This document shows positions 13,491-14,331 of a stretch of 14,331 nt of DNA, in pieces. The notes under the pieces are model-generated. The model saw only the letters and a program-made list of their open reading frames with translations, did no database searches and was not told the DNA's origin. Position 1 is the first letter of the stretch. Each line of letters begins with the position of its first letter. The stretch is taken from NCBI GenBank assembly GCA_900554625.1, contig USHP01000016.1:1-14331 (forward strand). Direction: 5' to 3'. The position numbers and the translations under genes are program-made. The DNA comes from an uncultured Eubacteriales bacterium (GTDB taxonomy: Bacteria > Bacillota > Clostridia > Oscillospirales > Oscillospiraceae).

Positions 13491-13524
13491 AAACTGCGGC
13501 AGGATTGCTCCTGCCGCAGTTTTT
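13491..13524 (+). terminator. Strong rho-independent terminator
   Basis: ACTGCGGCAGGA (13493-13504) pairs perfectly with TCCTGCCGCAGT (13509-13520) around TTGC. AA before and TTTT after extend the stem and give the U-tract. It closes the surface-protein operon. Confidence 0.9.
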
Positions 13525-13568
13525 AATGGATGCTTGCTGCCTGGGCGCAGCGGGAGAAGAAAAGCGGT

Positions 13569-13597
13569 TGCAGATCATAACACAATACAGTATAATA
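13569..13597 (+). promoter_or_regulatory. Sigma-A promoter of the signal peptidase gene
   Basis: The -35 box is TTGCAG (13569-13574) and the -10 box is TATAAT (13592-13597), with a 17-nt spacer. The leader to the start codon is about 80 nt. A 14-nt inverted repeat, TCTGTC-CA-GACAGA (13623-13636), lies in that leader and could be an operator. Confidence 0.75.
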
Positions 13598-13686
13598 CTA
13601 CTTCAGCAGCACAATAACCTGTTCTGTCCAGACAGAGCGGAAAACAATACCGCAGGATCAGCATCCGCCGGTAAAAGGAGGTCTCC

Positions 13687-14193
13687 ATGAGAAAGCCAAA
13701 GGAGCGGTTTTTAAGCAAGTACGACGGGAAGAAATACGGGTGGTTTTTATTCGCCAAAGAATTTGTGATTCTCCTGATAGCACTTGCGATTCTGTTCAAT
13801 CTCCTGATTGGCATTTCCCGCGTGACGGGACAGTCAATGGAACCTACTTTGGTGGAGGGAGAAATCGTGCTTTTTTCGCGGTTCAATCTTTCCTATGAGC
13901 GGGGAGATGTGGTCATGGTCCATATGCCCTCCGGGGAATACTATGTCAAGCGCATCGTGGCCCTGCCAGGAGATATTGTGACCCTGGAAGATGGATGCCT
14001 GTATGTTAACGGACAGCCGCAGCAGAATGGTCAGGGGGACACCTGGGAGCAATCGGGAATCGTAACCTATCCGTACACGGTGGAACTGGACAAATACTTC
14101 CTGGTAGGAGATAACCGGGAACATTCCACGGATTCCCGGACCTTCGGCGCTCTGCCGAAGAGCAGCATTCAGGGAAAAATCCTGTTCCACTGA
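13687..14193 (+). CDS. lepB: Type I signal peptidase
   Basis: This encodes 168 aa from ATG 13687, with AAAAGGAGG (13673-13681) 5 nt upstream. It removes signal peptides from secreted proteins at the outer face of the membrane. One N-terminal membrane helix lies at about residues 22-44. The catalytic serine is S50 in GQSMEPTL (box B). The general-base lysine is K88 in YYVKRIVALPGD (box D). Box E is GDNREHSTDSRTFG (141-154). The length is usual for the single-helix signal peptidases of Gram-positives. It has its own promoter and terminator, but lies directly behind the surface-protein operon. That suggests it serves, or is dedicated to, the two signal-peptide-bearing proteins upstream. The gene symbol is by family; Bacillus-type paralogues are called sip. 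Confidence 0.95.
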   Translation: MRKPKERFLSKYDGKKYGWFLFAKEFVILLIALAILFNLLIGISRVTGQSMEPTLVEGEIVLFSRFNLSYERGDVVMVHMPSGEYYVKRIVALPGDIVTLEDGCLYVNGQPQQNGQGDTWEQSGIVTYPYTVELDKYFLVGDNREHSTDSRTFGALPKSSIQGKILFH

Positions 14194-14212
14194 GAATCAA
14201 TTCAGACAGTAT

Positions 14213-14257
14213 TTTCCGCCGGAAGCGTCACATGCGCTCCGGCGGAAATTTGTTTTT
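14213..14257 (+). terminator. Rho-independent terminator after the signal peptidase gene
   Basis: TTTCCGCCGG+AGCG (14213-14227, with one bulged A) pairs with CGCT+CCGGCGGAAA (14235-14248), followed by TTTGTTTTT. The final 70 or so bases of the window show no gene start I can support. Confidence 0.85.
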
Positions 14258-14331
14258 ATCCTATATTCCAGAAACCCGAAAGCAATCAAATCCGGGCAAC
14301 GCCGGTCCGGCGGGCTGCTTCGGCCACGGCC

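Noticed and set aside
14258..14331. Possible tRNA or gene start at the right edge
   Set aside because: Short GC palindromes are present (GCCGG-TCCGGC), but there is no cloverleaf, ribosome binding site or open frame that I can support.

Overview
The window looks like chromosome from a gut-type Clostridia/Oscillospiraceae-like Firmicute. This is inferred from roughly 50% G+C, strong AGGAGG-type ribosome binding sites, TTG/ATG starts, an alpha/beta-type spore-protein remnant, and a large InlB-B/MucBP/MBG/DUF11-type surface protein. No rRNA or tRNA gene was seen to fix the taxonomy.

Left part (1 to about 3108): this resembles the end of an integrative/conjugative-type element. It holds the 3' end of a parB-like partition gene, two conserved-looking genes of unknown function, a 47-codon remnant ORF, and a two-gene operon. 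The operon pairs a DUF3990-type (ADP-ribosyltransferase-like) putative toxin with an overlapping XRE-type HTH protein. It has a near-consensus sigma-A promoter whose spacer and -10 box carry a perfect 8+8 bp inverted repeat, a good candidate autoregulatory operator. Two almost identical terminators bracket the operon. At 3085-3186, on the minus strand, is a 33-codon stub of a small acid-soluble spore protein. Its family resemblance stops exactly where a perfect inverted repeat (3087-3107) begins, which may mark the insertion junction.

Right part (about 3470-14257): this is a co-oriented cell-surface locus. In order it contains a membrane protein with a degenerate GGDEF domain (GGNKF), an ECF-like sigma factor, a single-pass membrane protein placed like an anti-sigma factor, a secreted protein with a 60-residue Thr-Glu-Ala repeat, a giant (about 2016 aa) multi-repeat surface protein interrupted by a one-base frameshift near 7435-7437, two small single-pass membrane proteins, and a type I signal peptidase with its own consensus promoter. 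My reading is that the sigma/membrane-protein pair controls expression of the secreted proteins, the signal peptidase processes them, and the small membrane proteins accompany the giant protein at the membrane. The regulatory and assembly links are inferred from gene order only.

The most interesting points are: the toxin-antitoxin-like operon with its operator; the spore-protein stub at the putative element junction; the frameshifted adhesin with a recent 273-bp internal duplication; mutually exclusive RNA hairpins between the two surface-protein genes; and three consecutive proteins that share a membrane-proximal cysteine, one transmembrane helix and a charged cytoplasmic tail without an LPXTG motif.
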